NCBI GenBank assembly: GCA_910577465.1
Contig: CAJTMM010000001.1
Location: forward strand, 108,523-172,522
Source: an uncultured Muribaculaceae bacterium
GTDB taxonomy: Bacteria; Bacteroidota; Bacteroidia; Bacteroidales; Muribaculaceae
Direction of reading: 5' to 3'
DNA: 64,000 nt
Part shown: positions 62,580-64,000 of the stretch, one piece after another
Layout: each line of letters opens with the position of its first letter
Position numbering within the stretch: position 1 is the stretch's first letter
The notes under the pieces: generated by a model
Databases searched by the model: none
The model's input: the letters and a program-made list of their open reading frames with translations, nothing else
What the model was told of the DNA's origin: nothing
Made by a program: the position numbers and the translations under genes

Positions 62580-63737
62580 ATGTCATTTAGTGATTTTCTA
62601 TCCCAAAACCTTGAGCAGTTCTGGCATCTGACAGGGTTCTACAATGCCACATGGGAGCATTTCGTGATGCTCGCAGTGGGTCTGTTCTTCATCTGGCTTG
62701 CCATAAAGAAGAACTTTGAACCGATGCTTCTTGTGCCAATAGGCTTCGGTATGCTCATAGGCAATATTCCGTTCAATGCCACAGCCGGCCTTGAAATAGG
62801 TATTTATGAAGAGGGCTCAGTGCTCAACATTCTTTACAACGGTGTGAGTGCCGGTTGGTATCCTCCGCTGATATTCCTCGGAATCGGAGCGATGACCGAC
62901 TTCTCTGCCTTGATAGCCAACCCCAAGCTGATGCTTATCGGAGCGGCAGCGCAGTTCGGTATCTTCGGGGCCTACATGGTGGCTCTGCTTCTCGGATTCG
63001 CTCCCGACCAAGCCGGTGCGATAGCTATAATCGGTGGAGCCGACGGCCCTACCGCCATATTCCTATCGTCGAAGCTGGCTCCTAACCTGATGGGTGCAAT
63101 CGCAGTGTCGGCTTATTCCTACATGGCATTGGTGCCCGTAATCCAGCCGCCGTTGATGCGCTTGTTCACAACCAAGAACGAACGACTGATAAAGATGAAA
63201 CCGGCACGTGCCGTATCGCAGAACGAAAAGATCATATTCCCGATAGTGGGTCTGCTTCTGACTTGTTTTGTGGTACCGTCGGGTCTTCCCCTGCTCGGTA
63301 TGCTGTTCTTCGGCAACCTCTTGCGCGAATGCGGTGTATGCAACCGTCTTGCCAAGACTGCTAGCAACGCATTGACCGATATCGTGACCATACTTTTGGG
63401 TATGACCGTAGGTGCATCGACGCAAGCGTCGGAGTTCCTTACAGCCGAGACCATCGGTATATTCGCACTCGGTTTCATGGCATTCATCATAGCATCGTCG
63501 TCGGGCGTACTGTTTGTGAAGCTGTTCAACCTTGTGTTGCCCAAGTCCAAGAAAATCAATCCGCTTATCGGTAATGCCGGTGTATCCGCCGTACCGATGT
63601 CGGCACGTATCTCCAACAACCTCGGTTTGGAATATGACCCGTCGAACTATCTGCTCATGCATGCCATGGGTCCGAATGTTGCCGGTGTCATAGGGTCAGC
63701 CGTAGCTGCCGGTGTACTGCTCGGATTCCTTGCATAA
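62580..63737 (+). CDS. mmdB: Sodium-pumping decarboxylase beta subunit
   Basis: Membrane subunit of 385 aa that decarboxylates carboxybiotin and exports Na+. About ten helices with the OadB motifs PLIFLGIGAMTDFSALIANP, FAPDQAGAIAIIGGADGPTAI and FLSSKLAPNLMGAIAVSAYSY; the aspartate of GGADGPT and conserved Asp of MTDFS lie in the sodium path. NAGVSAVPMSARISNNLGLE and the final LLMHAMGPNVAGVIGSAVAAG are also characteristic. Last gene of the operon; a hairpin terminator follows after 35 bases. Confidence 0.96.
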   Translation: MSFSDFLSQNLEQFWHLTGFYNATWEHFVMLAVGLFFIWLAIKKNFEPMLLVPIGFGMLIGNIPFNATAGLEIGIYEEGSVLNILYNGVSAGWYPPLIFLGIGAMTDFSALIANPKLMLIGAAAQFGIFGAYMVALLLGFAPDQAGAIAIIGGADGPTAIFLSSKLAPNLMGAIAVSAYSYMALVPVIQPPLMRLFTTKNERLIKMKPARAVSQNEKIIFPIVGLLLTCFVVPSGLPLLGMLFFGNLLRECGVCNRLAKTASNALTDIVTILLGMTVGASTQASEFLTAETIGIFALGFMAFIIASSSGVLFVKLFNLVLPKSKKINPLIGNAGVSAVPMSARISNNLGLEYDPSNYLLMHAMGPNVAGVIGSAVAAGVLLGFLA

Positions 63738-63772
63738 TTATGTCAGGAGCACGCTCTTAACATAAGATTTTA

Positions 63773-63818
63773 AACGTGCGGCATGTCATTTTTTATTACC
63801 TTAGACATGTCGCACGTT
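63773..63818 (+). terminator. Hairpin terminator after mmdB
   Basis: AACGTGCGGCATGTC (63773-63787) pairs with GACATGTCGCACGTT (63804-63818): 15 pairs with one G-U, loop of 16 bases, followed by ATTTG. The long T run lies in the loop, not behind the stem, so strength is uncertain. Confidence 0.7.
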
Positions 63819-63820
63819 AT

Positions 63821-63863
63821 TTGTAACTACATTGTAACTAAATGTAACTACATTGTAACCAAA
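63821..63863 (+). repeat. Four tandem 11-bp repeats
   Basis: TTGTAACTACA, TTGTAACTAAA, TGTAACTACA and TTGTAACCAAA follow each other directly (63821-63831, 63832-63842, 63843-63852, 63853-63863). The unit TTGTAACTAMA is close to one helical turn. They lie between the terminator and the next gene, about 100 bases upstream of its ATG. Confidence 0.85.
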
Positions 63864-63965
63864 CAGGGAAAACCATAGGGTGGAAAGCCGCGTTATTACT
63901 GCGAATCCTTACTACAGGGTATATGCCTCCGGGCAAATCTTTAATTTAACAGAACAGCCATACTT

Positions 63966-64000
63966 ATGATAACAGAAAAGGTAATCGAATCTCTCTATAA
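63966..64000 (+). CDS. Start of an unidentified gene (3' end outside window)
   Basis: ATG followed by ITEKVIESLY, open to the right edge. Eleven codons are too few for a family call. The upstream 100 bases hold no clear TAnnTTTG box. The start resembles short conserved Bacteroidetes proteins that begin MITEK, but this is only an impression. Confidence 0.45.
   Translation, partial: MITEKVIESLY

Noticed and set aside
1..64000. CRISPR arrays, tRNA or rRNA genes, insertion sequences, invertible promoters with long inverted repeats
   Set aside because: None found on reading both strands; the short repeats seen are listed as features, and no transposase, integrase or invertase gene is present.

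Overview
The window comes from a Bacteroidales gut commensal, most likely family Muribaculaceae. Supporting evidence: promoters of the Bacteroidetes type (TTTG/TAnnTTTG, for example 23952-23983), an almost complete lack of Shine-Dalgarno sites, a methylmalonyl-CoA decarboxylase operon of the succinate-to-propionate pathway with a lamin-tail/OadG fusion, DUF3575 and PorT-like outer membrane proteins, GH92 and GH29 enzymes, a serine-type sulfatase with a radical SAM maturase, and long exopolysaccharide operons. The family assignment is inference.

Layout. (1) 1-23.8 kb: one uninterrupted plus-strand polysaccharide locus with very short gaps or overlaps, ending at a strong hairpin terminator (23837-23873). 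Its first 13.5 kb are clearly AT-rich and hold ten glycosyltransferases, three membrane O-acyltransferases (one frameshifted at a run of eight C) and an EpsG/Wzy-like polymerase. From 13.5 kb the composition changes to that of the chromosome, and a bacillosamine-type set follows: PglA-like transferase, PglC-like initiating transferase, PglD-, PglE- and PglF-like enzymes. Three envelope proteins close the run: DUF3575, an OmpA/TPR protein, and a protein with three tandem barrel-like repeats. No flippase, Wza or Wzc is in view; they may lie upstream of the window. (2) 23.9-31.5 kb: housekeeping genes (rplY/ctc, pth, S4 protein, anaerobic sulfatase maturase, MscS channel, PorT-like barrel, gpmI), then an apparently non-coding stretch of about 0.6 kb with its own promoter and two hairpin terminators, a candidate small RNA locus. 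(3) 31.5-38.9 kb: a mannoside-use operon on the minus strand (PMI fusion, ROK kinase, GH92, MFS sugar transporter) with a divergent AraC regulator. (4) 39-53 kb: PlpD-like patatin, Lrp regulator, and a tightly coupled cassette IMPase-GT2-DUF4922-SpoIID-AmpG-like permease, followed by an L,D-transpeptidase, a YbhN-like protein, NfeD and an unusual RDD/TIKI-like fusion. (5) 53-59 kb: a hairpin-rich stretch without a convincing gene, dnaK, then a Ser-type sulfatase and a GH29 fucosidase for sulfated, fucosylated host glycans. (6) 59-64 kb: mce, mmdA, LTD-oadG, biotin carrier, mmdB; then a terminator, tandem 11-bp repeats and the start of another gene.

Functionally, the window combines building a variable cell-surface polysaccharide, foraging on mannosides and sulfated/fucosylated glycans, handling peptidoglycan fragments and propionate-forming, sodium-coupled energy metabolism. 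No tRNA, rRNA, CRISPR array or intact insertion sequence was seen. All functional calls are from reading the sequence; no database search was run.
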